Origin: Rhodoferax ferrireducens
GTDB lineage: Bacteria > Pseudomonadota > Gammaproteobacteria > Burkholderiales > Burkholderiaceae_C
Assembly: GCA_002083775.1 (NCBI GenBank)
Contig: MTEI01000004.1
Location: forward strand, 124,001 to 188,000
Direction: 5' to 3'
DNA: 64,000 nucleotides
Made by a program: the position numbers and the translations under genes. Of this stretch, positions 29,574 to 41,574 are shown in pieces. Within the stretch, counting starts at the first letter, position 1, and every line of letters begins with the position of its first letter. A model generated the notes under the pieces. That model searched no databases and was not told the DNA's origin. It was given only the letters and a program-made list of their open reading frames with translations.

Positions 29574-31193
29574 ATGCTCGACCAAGACCTGAAAACCCAA
29601 CTGGCCGCCTACCTGCAGCGCGTCACACTGCCGTTCGAGATGGTGGCCAGCCTGAATGATTCTGAAAGCTCGCAGCAACTCAAACAGCTGCTGCAGCAAA
29701 TCGACGGCATGTCTGACAAGATCAGCCTGCGTCTGGACGGCGACAACGATCGCAAACCGTCCTTTTCCCTGCACCGCACCGGCACCACGACCAGCCTGCG
29801 TTTTGCGGCCATTCCGCTCGGCCATGAATTCACCTCGCTGGTGCTGGCCCTGCTGTGGACCGGCGGCCACCCGCCCAAGACCGAGGCTGAGGTGCTGGAG
29901 CAGATCAAGGCGCTGGACGGTGATTTCAATTTCGAGGTTTACATGTCGCTGTCATGCCACAGCTGCCCCGACGTGGTGCAAGCCCTGAGCCTGATGGCCA
30001 TCCACAACCCGAAGATCAAGGTCACGGTGATTGACGGCGCGCTGTACCAGGACGAGGTGAACCAGCGCCAAGTGATGGCGGTGCCTGCTGTGTTTTTGAA
30101 CGGGGAGCTGTTCAACTCCGGCCGCACCAGCGTGGAAGAAATTCTGGCCAAGCTAGACACCGGCGCTGCCAGCCGCGACGCTGCCAAGCTCAGCGCGCAG
30201 GCCCCGTATGACGTGCTCATCGTCGGTGGTGGCCCCGCAGGCGCGGCGGCTGGCGTGTATGCCGCACGCAAAGGCATCCGCACCGGCATCGTGGCCGAGC
30301 GGTTTGGCGGCCAGGTGAACGACACCATGGGCATCGAGAACTTTGTGTCGATCATGGAAACCACCGGCCCCAAATTTGCCGCTGCGCTGGAAGCCCATGT
30401 GAAGGCCTACAACGTCAACATCATGAACGGGCAGCGGGCCGACAAGCTGATTCCTGCGACCCAGCCAGGTGGCCTGATCGAGGTACAACTGGCCAACGGC
30501 GGCTCCTTGAAGAGCAAAACCGTCATCCTGAGCACCGGGGCACGCTGGCGCAATGTGAATGTGCCCGGCGAAGCCGAGTACAAAAACAAGGGCGTGGCCT
30601 ACTGCCCGCACTGCGACGGCCCGCTTTTCAAGGGCAAGCGCGTGGGTGTGATCGGTGGCGGCAACTCGGGAGTGGAAGCGGCCATTGACTTGGCTGGTAT
30701 CGTGGAACACGTCACCTTGATCGAATTCGACACCAAGTTGCGCGCCGACGCGGTGCTGGTGGCCAAGCTGCAAAGCCTGCCCAACACCACCATCATCTTG
30801 AATGCCCAAACCACCGAGATCACCGGCGACGGCCAGAAGATGAACGGCCTGAGCTACAAGGACCGCACCAGCGGCGACGTGCAGCACCTGGAGATGGCCG
30901 GTGTATTTGTACAGATCGGCCTGGTGCCCAACACCGAATGGCTCAAAGGCACGCTGGAATTGTCCAAACACGGCGAAATTGTGGTCGATGCCAAGGGTGC
31001 GACCTCCATCCCTGGCGTGTTTGCCGCCGGTGATGCCACCACCGTGCCCTTCAAACAGATCATCATCGCGGCGGGTGACGGGGCCAAGGCGGCTTTGAGC
31101 GCGTTTGACCACCTGATGCGGATGCCTGCGGTGGCGGCGCCAGCACCGGCAGCACCCCAGGCGGCGGCAGCAGAGGAAATGGCGACGGCATAA
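29574..31193 (+). CDS. ahpF: Alkyl hydroperoxide reductase subunit F
   Basis: A 539-residue flavoprotein disulfide reductase that passes electrons from NADH to AhpC. The N-terminal tandem thioredoxin-like domain carries CHSC (Cys128, Cys131). The thioredoxin-reductase-like part has an FAD motif [14 protein letters not shown], the redox pair CPHC (Cys344, Cys347), an NADH motif [13 protein letters not shown] and [16 protein letters not shown]. The C-terminal tail of about 25 residues, rich in Ala and Pro, is longer than usual. The AAGGAG site before the ATG directly follows a palindromic element copy in the ahpC-ahpF gap. Confidence 0.97.
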   Translation: MLDQDLKTQLAAYLQRVTLPFEMVASLNDSESSQQLKQLLQQIDGMSDKISLRLDGDNDRKPSFSLHRTGTTTSLRFAAIPLGHEFTSLVLALLWTGGHPPKTEAEVLEQIKALDGDFNFEVYMSLSCHSCPDVVQALSLMAIHNPKIKVTVIDGALYQDEVNQRQVMAVPAVFLNGELFNSGRTSVEEILAKLDTGAASRDAAKLSAQAPYDVLIVGGGPAGAAAGVYAARKGIRTGIVAERFGGQVNDTMGIENFVSIMETTGPKFAAALEAHVKAYNVNIMNGQRADKLIPATQPGGLIEVQLANGGSLKSKTVILSTGARWRNVNVPGEAEYKNKGVAYCPHCDGPLFKGKRVGVIGGGNSGVEAAIDLAGIVEHVTLIEFDTKLRADAVLVAKLQSLPNTTIILNAQTTEITGDGQKMNGLSYKDRTSGDVQHLEMAGVFVQIGLVPNTEWLKGTLELSKHGEIVVDAKGATSIPGVFAAGDATTVPFKQIIIAAGDGAKAALSAFDHLMRMPAVAAPAPAAPQAAAAEEMATA

Positions 31194-31253
31194 ACCCGGC
31201 TGGCCTGCGACTGGCTCGGTAAAATCGGGCCAGTCCCCTCTTTTTACATTGAG

Positions 31254-31276
31254 CGGCGCCTTTTGGGCGCCGTTTG
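31254..31276 (+). terminator. Hairpin between ahpF and valS
   Basis: CGGCGCC (31254-31260) and GGCGCCG (31266-31272) form a 7-bp GC stem with a TTTTG loop, followed by TTTGT. It probably terminates the ahpF transcript 60-80 bp past its stop and 20 bp before valS; a role as a leader structure of valS cannot be excluded. Confidence 0.5.
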
Positions 31277-31296
31277 TACTTGATTGACCCACTCCC

Positions 31297-34353
<3,057 letters not shown>

Positions 34354-34378
34354 TCACCGCTGTCACCCGCTCAGTAAG

Positions 34379-34402
34379 GTCACCCCTCAATCGTTGGGTG
34401 AC
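34379..34402. terminator. Weak hairpin between valS and tusA
   Basis: GTCACCC (34379-34385) pairs with GGGTGAC (34396-34402) around a 10-nt loop in the 88-bp gap between convergent genes. No T tract follows on the plus strand, so terminator function is uncertain. Confidence 0.25.
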
Positions 34403-34441
34403 TGGGCCACGAGACTATTGGCTCAGCGCGGCCAGCTGTGA

Positions 34442-34669
34442 TCAGCGGCGGCGCAGCACGTGAATAAAGGTGCTCTCCAGGGTTTGCTGGTCCAGCAACT
34501 CGTTGCCGGTCTGGCGGGCAAAAGCCTTGAAATCGCGAAGCGAACCGGCATCGGTGGCAATCACCTGCAGCGTCTGGCCGCTTTCCATCGTGCTCAAGGC
34601 CTTCTTGGCGTGCAGAATCGGCAAAGGGCAATTCAGGCCGCTGGTGTCGATCTCTTTGTCAATGTGCAT
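34442..34669 (-). CDS. TusA-family sulfurtransferase
   Basis: 75 residues. The ATG at 34669 has an AGGAAAC site; the longer upstream frame has no support. The CPxP motif is present (GLNCPLPILHAKKAL, catalytic Cys14), so it can carry a persulfide for tRNA thiolation, molybdenum cofactor or other sulfur transfer. It lies 40 bp downstream of cysM on the same strand, so both sulfur-handling genes may share a transcript. Confidence 0.92.
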   Translation of the reverse strand: MHIDKEIDTSGLNCPLPILHAKKALSTMESGQTLQVIATDAGSLRDFKAFARQTGNELLDQQTLESTFIHVLRRR

Positions 34670-34709
34670 GGCTGTTTCCTGAAAAATAGGGTCTGGGGTT
34701 ACGCCGGGA

Positions 34710-35612
34710 TCATGCCGGAAAAACGCCGGTGGACAGATAACGGTCACCCCGGTCGCAGACGATAAAAACAATTGTCGCGTGGTGCGCGGTTTTGGCCAGC
34801 TCATGCGCCACCCAGCAGGCACCAGCGGCCGAGATGCCGGCAAAAATGCCTTCGTCGCGCGCCAGTCGGCGGCACATGGATTCGGCATCTTCCTGGCTCA
34901 CGTACATCAGCTCGTCCACATGGGTCGGGTCATAAATCTTGGGCAAATAGGCCTGCGGCCACTTGCGGATACCTGGAATGCGCGAGCCGTCGGTGGGCTG
35001 CACACCGATGATTTTGATCGCCGGGTTCTTCTTCTTGAGGTACTGCGAGACACCGGTGATGGTGCCGGTGGTACCCATGGCACTGACAAAATGGGTGATC
35101 TTGCCTTTGGTGTCGGCCCAGATCTCCGGCCCGGTGGTTTCCACATGGATGCGCGGGTTGTCCTGGTTGGAAAACTGGTCCAGCACGCGGCCTTTGCCTT
35201 CGCGCGCCATTTGGTCCGCCAGGTCACGCGAATATTCCATGCCACCGCTTTTTGGGGTCAGAATCAGCTCGGCACCAAACGCTTTCATGGTCTGCGCGCG
35301 CTCAATCGACAAGTCCTCGGGCATGATCAGAATCATCCGGTAGCCCTTCACCGCCGCCGCCATCGCCAGCGCGATGCCGGTGTTACCCGAGGTGGCTTCG
35401 ATCAGCGTGTCGCCCGGCTTGATGTCGCCACGCTCCTGCGCCCGGGCAATCATCGAGTACGCGGCCCGGTCCTTGACCGAACCAGCCGGGTTGTTGCCCT
35501 CCAACTTGCCCAGAATCACGCTGCCGTGCTTATGGCAGTCATCGGCACCAATCCGCTGCAAACGAACCAGCGGCGTGTGGCCAATCAAATCTTCAATCGT
35601 TGGATATTTCAT
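34710..35612 (-). CDS. cysM: Cysteine synthase B
   Basis: 300 residues. A PLP enzyme making cysteine from O-acetylserine and sulfide or thiosulfate. The PLP lysine is Lys47 in NPAGSVKDRAA, with the phosphate loop TSGNTGIALA and the asparagine/serine loop intact. The sequence favours CysM over CysK (EDLSIERAQTMKAFGAEL and short length). I start at 35612 (MKYPTIEDLIGHTPLVRL), the usual opening. The start lies 37 bp from the 5' end of the divergent tRNA-Leu, so their promoters must overlap. Confidence 0.95.
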   Translation of the reverse strand: MKYPTIEDLIGHTPLVRLQRIGADDCHKHGSVILGKLEGNNPAGSVKDRAAYSMIARAQERGDIKPGDTLIEATSGNTGIALAMAAAVKGYRMILIMPEDLSIERAQTMKAFGAELILTPKSGGMEYSRDLADQMAREGKGRVLDQFSNQDNPRIHVETTGPEIWADTKGKITHFVSAMGTTGTITGVSQYLKKKNPAIKIIGVQPTDGSRIPGIRKWPQAYLPKIYDPTHVDELMYVSQEDAESMCRRLARDEGIFAGISAAGACWVAHELAKTAHHATIVFIVCDRGDRYLSTGVFPA

Positions 35613-35649
35613 ACCCTGCACTGTGCCATAATTCGCGCTCTCTCCCGCT

Positions 35650-35734
35650 GCCCGGGTGGTGAAATTGGTAGACGCAGGGGACTCAAAATCCCCCTCCGAA
35701 AGGAGTGCCGGTTCGATTCCGGCCCCGGGCACCA
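35650..35734 (+). tRNA. tRNA-Leu (CAA)
   Basis: 85 nt with encoded CCA. The acceptor arms GCCCGGG and CCCGGGC pair fully. The anticodon stem GGGGA/TCCCC holds the loop CTCAAAA, which gives anticodon CAA and reads UUG. The long variable arm (CTCCGAAAGGAG) is typical of class II tRNA-Leu. The T arm GGTTCGATTCC is intact. Confidence 0.97.
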
Positions 35735-35750
35735 CATGACAAATTTGAAA

Positions 35751-35783
35751 AGCCTGCTACTGAGTCAGTAGCAGGCTTTTTTA
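35751..35783 (+). terminator. Rho-independent terminator after tRNA-Leu
   Basis: A 10-bp perfect stem AGCCTGCTAC (35751-35760) and GTAGCAGGCT (35768-35777) with a 7-nt loop is followed by seven T. It ends the tRNA transcript 17 bp after CCA. Confidence 0.9.
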
Positions 35784-36181
35784 TTGCCTGGACGTGTAGC
35801 CACTGTTTAGCCAGATTGCTGCAATAAGAATTATCGTATCGATTTGCCCGAGCAAGCCGCTGCGTTTGCCTGGTTCGCCTGCCAGTCGACGCTGCACGGA
35901 CTGTCCGGCAGTCTGCCGGGTAGTATTCAAGAGAGTCACGAAGGCTATTCGATTCCGGCAAGTCGGTCTTAGGCTGTTCAACCACTGATCTGGTTGGAGG
36001 ATGCAAAAAACCGATCATGTCGAATCGGATGATTTCAATTTTTGGCGTTCCACATGGCGAATCGCGTCGGACGCATAACCAGCGAATGCTGCAAAGCCAA
36101 GTTTGCCCGGACTGCATCACGGCACTGTGATGTTCTTGATGGATGTATAAGGCAGCAATGGCTTTTTGCCGGGAGCAATCA
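35784..36181. other. Gene-free stretch between tRNA-Leu and tannase gene
   Basis: About 400 bp with lower GC than the surroundings and no convincing reading frame. A 241-codon minus-strand frame across it also runs through the tRNA and the tannase start, so it is spurious. The stretch probably holds the promoter of the tannase gene. I found no copy of the tRNA 3' end that would mark an integration site. Confidence 0.5.
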
Positions 36182-37924
36182 ATGAGAGAAAGTAAAACGT
36201 CCAGGACCAGGTCATTAGGGGCCATTTCGGCCATACCGTGCCTGCTGTTGGCCATAGGCATCAGCGCGTCGGTCCAGGCGCAAACCAAGCCGGTGCAGCA
36301 GTTGCCTGGCACAAGCCTTGGCGTGGCGGCGGCGAAGCCCTGTGCCGATCTGGCGGCCACCCCTCTAACGGACATTGGCGGGGCCGGCAGCAAAATTGTC
36401 TCGGCCACCGAGGTGGACCGCGCGGGCCATCAATTTTGCGAGGTAGAAGGAATACTGGCCCCGTCGATCGGGTTCAAGGTTCTGCTGCCAGTCAGCAACT
36501 GGACACAACGTTATTTGCAGGTGGGTTGTGGTGGTTTGTGCGGACAGATCAACCTTGAAATCGGTGCGGCTGACGGGTGTGTGCCGGTGTCGGCCGGCAA
36601 CTTTGTAGTGGCAGCAACCGATATGGGTCATCAGGGCATGGCACCAGACTTTGGACGTGATCCGCAAAAACGCGTCGATTTTGCCTATCGCGGCGTGCAT
36701 CTGACCGCGCTGGCCGCCAAGAAACTGATCAAAACCTACTACGGGCAGGCCCAGGCGTATTCGTACTTCACGGGCTGCTCCGACGGCGGTCGCGAGGCGC
36801 TCATGGAGGCGCAACGCTATCCCAACGACTTCAACGGCATCGTCGCTGGCGCGCCAGCGATGCTGTTCCAGTTCCAGAACAGTCTGCACCACGGCTGGCT
36901 TGCTGCCAGCAATACCGGCTTGGACGGCAAGGCGATTTTGACGGCTGCGCGTTTGCCGCTATTGCACAAGGCCGTGATGGATGCCTGCGATGGGCTCGAT
37001 GGTCAGACCGACGGACTGCTGTCAGACCCGCGACTCTGTCACTTCGACCCAAAGACCCTGCAATGCCCGCCCGGCAGCAGCAACGCTTCGGCCTGCCTGA
37101 CCCCCGAAGAAGTCGATGTGGTCACCAAGTTTTATGCGGGACCGCGAGATCCCGCCACCGGCGAGCATCTGACAGTAGGCGATGTGCAATTTGGCTCTGA
37201 ACTGGCGTGGGCCGGCGTGTTTGTCCCAGAAAGCACTGACCGGCCGATTTTCAGCACGATGATCGCCATGGGCGCGTTGCAAAACCTCTTGTTTGAACAA
37301 GACCCGCCAAAGGGATACACGCTGGCCGATCTGAAATTTGAAAAATCAAGCGTTGCGTTGCTCAAAGCCAGGCATGCCCTGTTTGATGCCACCAATCCCG
37401 ATCTGTCCAAGTTCCAGGCCGCTGGCGGCAAATTGATCCTTTGGCATGGCTGGGCGGATCAGCACATTTCGCCGTTGACAACAGTGGCCTACCACGAGGC
37501 CATCCTGAAGCAGATGGGCAAAGATGAGGCTGCCAAGTTCCAACGCTTGTATCTGCTGCCGGGTGTCTATCACTGCGGCAAAGGCGAAGGCCCGTCGGCG
37601 GTCGATTTTTTGACGCCAATGATGGACTGGGTTGAACGCGCCATCCCCCCCGAAGCGGTCATCACGCAAACGCCGTCGGGCAATGGCAACAACTTTGGCC
37701 AACCTCCCTCCGAGGCCAGGGGGCCAAAACCGGCAGAGCCGAACATGCCAAAAGTCAAGCAAAGTCGTCCGGTTTACCCCTACCCGGCGGTTGCCAAGTA
37801 CCAGGGCGCGGGTGATCCGAACAGCGCCGCCAGCTATGTCAAGGCTGAGCCACTCCACGTCAAACCCACGCCAGCCTGGGCGGGTGAGGACTTTTTGAAG
37901 CCCTACGCGCCGAGCGAGAAGTAA
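36182..37924 (+). CDS. Exported tannase/feruloyl esterase family protein
   Basis: 580 residues. The signal peptide (AIPCLLLAIGISASVQA) points to a periplasmic or secreted ester hydrolase. The nucleophile motif GCSDGGREAL (Ser about 200), the acid region HGWADQHISP and the histidine in GVYHCGKGEGP match the Tannase family, and the cysteines beside Ser and His fit its conserved disulfide. The substrates are aromatic esters such as gallate or ferulate esters; which one is not known. The ATG at 36182 has a GGGAG site. It follows the tRNA-Leu and has no catabolic neighbours, so it may be a single-gene acquisition. Confidence 0.88.
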   Translation: MRESKTSRTRSLGAISAIPCLLLAIGISASVQAQTKPVQQLPGTSLGVAAAKPCADLAATPLTDIGGAGSKIVSATEVDRAGHQFCEVEGILAPSIGFKVLLPVSNWTQRYLQVGCGGLCGQINLEIGAADGCVPVSAGNFVVAATDMGHQGMAPDFGRDPQKRVDFAYRGVHLTALAAKKLIKTYYGQAQAYSYFTGCSDGGREALMEAQRYPNDFNGIVAGAPAMLFQFQNSLHHGWLAASNTGLDGKAILTAARLPLLHKAVMDACDGLDGQTDGLLSDPRLCHFDPKTLQCPPGSSNASACLTPEEVDVVTKFYAGPRDPATGEHLTVGDVQFGSELAWAGVFVPESTDRPIFSTMIAMGALQNLLFEQDPPKGYTLADLKFEKSSVALLKARHALFDATNPDLSKFQAAGGKLILWHGWADQHISPLTTVAYHEAILKQMGKDEAAKFQRLYLLPGVYHCGKGEGPSAVDFLTPMMDWVERAIPPEAVITQTPSGNGNNFGQPPSEARGPKPAEPNMPKVKQSRPVYPYPAVAKYQGAGDPNSAASYVKAEPLHVKPTPAWAGEDFLKPYAPSEK

Positions 37925-38060
37925 CCAACCCGAGGCCTGGCGGTGGGGGACATCTCCCGGCGGATGACAAGCATCGTCCTGAAGGAGTTGCTTCACTGCG
38001 CGGGGGCGACTCCCACAAAATACCCTCACTCAAGGAATAACTGCCGTCAGTAAGCATGAC

Positions 38061-38110
38061 GAATTGATAGCTTGTAGCCCTTATTGGATAAGGGCTACAA
38101 GCCATTTTGG
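38061..38110 (-). repeat. Palindromic element copy after the tannase gene
   Basis: The most perfect copy: CTTGTAGCCCTTA (38071-38083) and TAAGGGCTACAAG (38089-38101) form a 13-bp stem around 5 nt, preceded by GATAG. It lies between the tannase gene and the BrnA remnant. Confidence 0.9.
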
Positions 38111-38113
38111 CAC

Positions 38114-38386
38114 TTAACTCAGCTTGCCCGCCAGTTGCAGTGAAGCGCGCAACGTGTCGTTAATACCGGTTTGCCAGCCAGCACCGGTTGCGCGCAAGGC
38201 CACCAGCACATCCCCATCGAGCCGGAGCTTGACCGGTTCTTTGACCGACGCCGCGCGAGGCCTGCCGCGCAGTTTGGTCTGCATCGAAGCAGGTCACTGT
38301 GACAAAGAGACGAAAACCGTCGGATCGACCTCAGACAGGTCATCGACCTCGCCATCTTCATGCACCACGGGCAAGCGCGAAACCAT
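38114..38386 (-). pseudogene. BrnA-family antitoxin gene with internal TGA stop
   Basis: Reading the minus strand from an ATG at 38386 (AGAAGGAG site 4-9 bp upstream) gives MVSRLPVVHEDGEVDDLSEV. One frame runs through to a TAA at 38114 but is broken by a TGA at 38294-38296. The second half (RGRPRAASVKEPVKLRLD, then RATGAGWQTGINDTLRASL) is the BrnA-type DNA-binding domain. A restart at the ATG at 38284 would give a 56-residue protein with that domain whole, so a shortened DNA-binding protein might still be made. The gene is too broken to appear as one long reading frame. Its usual partner brnT survives only as a remnant just upstream. Confidence 0.75.
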
Positions 38387-38473
38387 GTTGAACTCCTTCT
38401 CTCGGGTTAGCCTTGCGAAAACTGATCACGCGGATACCTCGCACAGTCTCACTGAATACCAAGACATGCAGCC
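38376..38473 (-). pseudogene. BrnT toxin 3' remnant
   Basis: On the minus strand, in a frame different from the epimerase gene, bases about 38473 to 38399 encode RLHVLVFSETVRGIRVISF then RKANPRE, matching the C-terminal end of BrnT ribonuclease toxins. The rest of the toxin is missing, and the frame upstream turns into the 3' end of the epimerase gene. The gene order brnT then brnA is the usual one. This is a decayed type II toxin-antitoxin module; the exact left boundary is uncertain. Confidence 0.65.
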
Positions 38474-39423
38474 TTGATGCCAGATACCCCATCCAACCCC
38501 TGCACCACCGTCGGATACCGCAGCCGCAGCCGCAGTTCCTTTTTCAACCGCGTGTTGTCCATGCGCCGGGATTCGCTCATGAAGCTCAGCAGCGCCAGCG
38601 GCAAGCGTTGCTGCGCCTCGGCGCGCGTCAGGCGCTCAGGCCGAGGCAGGCCGTACAGGTCGGCGGCCAGCTCAAAATAATCGGCCATCTTCAGGCAGGT
38701 GTCGTCGTTGGTGTTGTAGATGCGTTGCGGTGCGCCGCGCCACAACGCGGCCACGCAGGCGCGGGCCAGATCGTCGGCGTGGATGTGATTGGTGTACACG
38801 TCGTCTTGCGCGCACAGCATGGGTGTGCCGCGCAGCAGGCGCTCACGCGGGGTGCCACCGACGCGATTCGGTGCGTAGATGCCGGGAATGCGCAAAATGC
38901 TGCTGTGCACGCCACTGGCCCGACCATAGTGTCGCACCTGATATTCAGCATCAATTCGCCTCTTGGCCCTTGCTGTGTATGGGCTAACAGCTCTTGTTTC
39001 AGTAGCTATATCCCCCTGCAAATCGCCATACACACCGCTGGTGGAGCCATACACCACAGACTCGGGCAGGCTGCGCAGACGCAAGCCCCGCATCAGCGCC
39101 TGGGTGCGGGGGTCGGTGTTGCCCGCCTCTGGCGGTGGTGCCAGATGCACCACGCGGCTGGCCTGGCCGCTGAGTCGGCGCAGTGAGGCTGGCGCATCCA
39201 GATTGCCCAGCAGCGGTGTGATGCCTTGGGCGCGCAGCTCTGGCAGGCGTGCTGCGCTGGAGGTGAGTGCCAGCAGCCGCACCCGACCGCGCAACAGCCC
39301 TGCCACGCGCAGGCCAATGTCGCCGCAACCCACGATCAGCACGCGCTCACGCCGAAAACGTGCGGGCAGGCTGCCGGGGCGGGTGGCATACAAGAGGGAA
39401 TGTGAGCTTTTCAATGCGGGCAA
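38449..39423 (-). CDS. NAD-binding sugar epimerase-like (SDR) protein
   Basis: 324 residues. The N-terminal nucleotide motif VLIVGCGDIGLRVAGLL resembles the YeeZ-like atypical extended SDR group; SVVYGSTSGVYGD holds the serine/tyrosine region. The substrate is unknown. The start is probably the TTG at 39423, which has a GGAAGGA site about 6 bp upstream; no ATG gives the Rossmann motif. A palindromic element copy (38952-39000) lies just after the VYGD motif and encodes part of IATETRAVSPYTARAKRR. The last residues (AACLGIQ) are encoded by toxin-remnant DNA, so the natural C-terminus was replaced by recombination. Confidence 0.75.
   Translation of the reverse strand: MPALKSSHSLLYATRPGSLPARFRRERVLIVGCGDIGLRVAGLLRGRVRLLALTSSAARLPELRAQGITPLLGNLDAPASLRRLSGQASRVVHLAPPPEAGNTDPRTQALMRGLRLRSLPESVVYGSTSGVYGDLQGDIATETRAVSPYTARAKRRIDAEYQVRHYGRASGVHSSILRIPGIYAPNRVGGTPRERLLRGTPMLCAQDDVYTNHIHADDLARACVAALWRGAPQRIYNTNDDTCLKMADYFELAADLYGLPRPERLTRAEAQQRLPLALLSFMSESRRMDNTRLKKELRLRLRYPTVVQGLDGVSGIKAACLGIQ
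38952..39000 (+). repeat. Palindromic element copy, in epimerase-like gene
   Basis: CGCCTCTTGGCCCTTGC then ATGGGCTAACAGCTCTTG. On the gene's own strand it reads AVSPYTARAKRR in the same codon phase as the copies in pbpC and puuD. Confidence 0.75.
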
Positions 39424-39470
39424 AATGATGTCCTTCCAGTTTTGATTTCAGCGCCAAGGATAACGACAAC

Positions 39471-40541
39471 ATGCCCCCTGCAGCCGACACCTCTTCCACT
39501 TTTCAGGTCACCATCGAACCCAGCCAACGCAGCTTTGCGGTGGCCGCAGGCGAGACCCTGCTGGCCGGCGGCATCCGCGCCGGCATCAACCTGCCCTACG
39601 GCTGCAAAGACGGCGCCTGCGGCTCCTGCAAGTGCCAGAAGCTCAGCGGCAGCGTGGTGCATAGCGCGCACCAGGCCAAAGCGCTGAGCGAGGAAGAAGA
39701 AGCGCAGGGCCTGGTGCTCACCTGCTGCGCTACGCCGCTCAGCGACGTGGTGCTGGCGTCGCGCCAGGTCACCGCCCAAGGCGCCTTCCCCATCAAGAAG
39801 ATGCCCACCCGCGTCAGCCTGATGGAGAAAAAATCAAGCGATGTGATCCGCCTGCTGCTGCAACTGCCCGCCAGCGAGCCGTTTGCATACCACGCCGGGC
39901 AGTACATCGAGTTTTTGCTGCCTGGCGGTCTGCGGCGCAGTTACTCCATGGCCAACGCGCCGCAGGGGTTCGCCACTGGCCACGTGCTGGAGCTGCACAT
40001 TCGCCACATGCCCGGCGGCACATTCACGGATCAGGTGTTTGGCAGCATGAAAGAGCGCGACATTTTGCGTATTGAAGGCCCTTACGGCAGCTTCTACCTG
40101 CGTGAAGACAGCGCCAAGCCGATGATTTTTCTGGCCTCGGGCACCGGGTTTGCGCCCATCAAGGCACTGATCGAGCACATGCTGGCGGCCAACATCACAC
40201 GCCCTGCCACCCTGTACTGGGGCGGGCGCCGACCCGCTGATTTGTACATGACCGACTGGCTCGCCACCAAACTGGCCGAGATGCCACAACTGCACTTTGT
40301 GCCGGTGGTGTCAGACGCGCTGCCTGAAGACGGCTGGACCGGGCGCACCGGTTTCGTGCATCGGGCGGTGCTGCAGGATGTGCCCGATCTGTCTGGATAC
40401 CAGGTGTACGCGTGCGGCGCGCCCGTCGTGGTGGATTCCGCGCAGCGCGACTACCTGCAAGCCGGGTTGCCCACCGACGAGTTTTTCGCCGACGCCTTCA
40501 CCTCCGAGGCCGACAAGGCCCCGCCAACCGCCATCGTTTAA
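39471..40541 (+). CDS. Ferredoxin-domain flavin reductase (CDP-6-deoxy-delta-3,4-glucoseen reductase-like)
   Basis: 356 residues. The N-terminal plant-type [2Fe-2S] domain has CKDGACGSCKC plus a distant CC. It is followed by an FAD domain (RRSYSMANAP) and an NAD domain (FLASGTGFAPIKALIEHML, then ACGAPVVVDSA). It passes electrons from NAD(P)H through FAD and the cluster to a partner. Homologues are often called AscD-like from the deoxysugar pathway, but no such genes are nearby, so a role with an oxygenase, dehydratase or UbiI-type partner is equally possible. The ATG at 39471 is preceded by an AAGGA site. The next gene lies 20 bp downstream on the same strand. Confidence 0.85.
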   Translation: MPPAADTSSTFQVTIEPSQRSFAVAAGETLLAGGIRAGINLPYGCKDGACGSCKCQKLSGSVVHSAHQAKALSEEEEAQGLVLTCCATPLSDVVLASRQVTAQGAFPIKKMPTRVSLMEKKSSDVIRLLLQLPASEPFAYHAGQYIEFLLPGGLRRSYSMANAPQGFATGHVLELHIRHMPGGTFTDQVFGSMKERDILRIEGPYGSFYLREDSAKPMIFLASGTGFAPIKALIEHMLAANITRPATLYWGGRRPADLYMTDWLATKLAEMPQLHFVPVVSDALPEDGWTGRTGFVHRAVLQDVPDLSGYQVYACGAPVVVDSAQRDYLQAGLPTDEFFADAFTSEADKAPPTAIV

Positions 40542-40561
40542 CCCACTCCCAAGGACCTTTT

Positions 40562-41533
40562 ATGCGCACACGCTCTTTCCTCCTGGCCACCCTGGCCCTG
40601 GCCGCCGCCGCCCTGGTGCCGCTGGCGCAAGCACAGGACAAACCCATCCGTCTGATCGTGCCCTACGCGCCGGGCGGCCCGCTGGACATCACCGCGCGTG
40701 CGCTGGCCGAGCGCGTGCAGGGCAGCCTGGGCACGGTGATCATTGAGAACAAACCCGGCGCTGGCGGCAACATCGGCGCCAACCTGGTGGCCAAAGCCGC
40801 GCCAGACGGCCTGACCATTGGCATTGCCGCCACCGCCACCCACGCGGTGAACCCCTGGCTGTACGCCAAGATGCCGTTCAACGCCGCCACCGACTTTGCC
40901 CCCATCACCCAGATGGTGCGGGTGCCCAACGTGCTGGTGATGAACGCCGACACCGCACAGCGCCTGAAGATCAACACCCTGAAAGACCTGATTGCCTACG
41001 CCAAGGTGAACCCGGCCAAGCTCAACTACGGCAGCGGCGGCAACGGCAGCGCCGGGCACCTGGCGGGTGAGCTGTTCAAGAAAGAAGCCGGTATTTTTGC
41101 CGTGCACATTCCCTACAACGGTGGCAACCCGGCGCAGCTGGGCCTGCTCAGCGGCCAGGTGGACTACAACTTTGACAACCTGGCCACCGCCGCGCCCAAC
41201 ATCAAGGCTGGCAAGCTCAAGGCCCTGGCCGTGACCACCCTCACCGCCTCGCCCGCCCTGCCCGGCGTGCCGCCGGTGGCCGACACGTTGAAGGGCTTCT
41301 CGGTAGACACCTGGTGGGGTTTGGTGGCCCCGGCGGGTACGCCCAAAGAGGTGATTGCCCGGCTCAATGCCGCTTTTGTGGCTGCGTTGAACGCCCCGGA
41401 GACCAAAACCCGCTTTGCAACCCTGATGGCCGAGCCGGTGCCCACCACGCCCGAGGCTTTTGGCGCGCTGATGGCCAGCGAACGCGCCAAATACGAAGGC
41501 ATGGTCAAAGCCTCGGGCGCCAAGGTGGACTGA
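40562..41533 (+). CDS. Tripartite tricarboxylate transporter (Bug) periplasmic receptor
   Basis: 323 residues. The signal peptide (LLATLALAAAALVPLAQA) and the hallmark RLIVPYAPGGPLDITARALAE are those of Bug-family receptors, which are greatly expanded in Burkholderiales and bind carboxylates or aromatic acids. The rest (GGNGSAGHLAGELFK, HIPYNGGNPAQL) fits throughout. No membrane components (TctA/TctB) are adjacent, as is common for orphan Bug proteins. The ligand is unknown. It starts at 40562 after an AAGGA site. Confidence 0.93.
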   Translation: MRTRSFLLATLALAAAALVPLAQAQDKPIRLIVPYAPGGPLDITARALAERVQGSLGTVIIENKPGAGGNIGANLVAKAAPDGLTIGIAATATHAVNPWLYAKMPFNAATDFAPITQMVRVPNVLVMNADTAQRLKINTLKDLIAYAKVNPAKLNYGSGGNGSAGHLAGELFKKEAGIFAVHIPYNGGNPAQLGLLSGQVDYNFDNLATAAPNIKAGKLKALAVTTLTASPALPGVPPVADTLKGFSVDTWWGLVAPAGTPKEVIARLNAAFVAALNAPETKTRFATLMAEPVPTTPEAFGALMASERAKYEGMVKASGAKVD

Positions 41534-41574
41534 GCCTGAGTGCCCGTTAACGTGTATCGAGCGCTTGCCACAGG

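Noticed and set aside
35683..36408. Minus-strand 241-codon frame over the tRNA and tannase start
   Set aside because: It crosses a tRNA gene and a terminator and has no recognisable domain.
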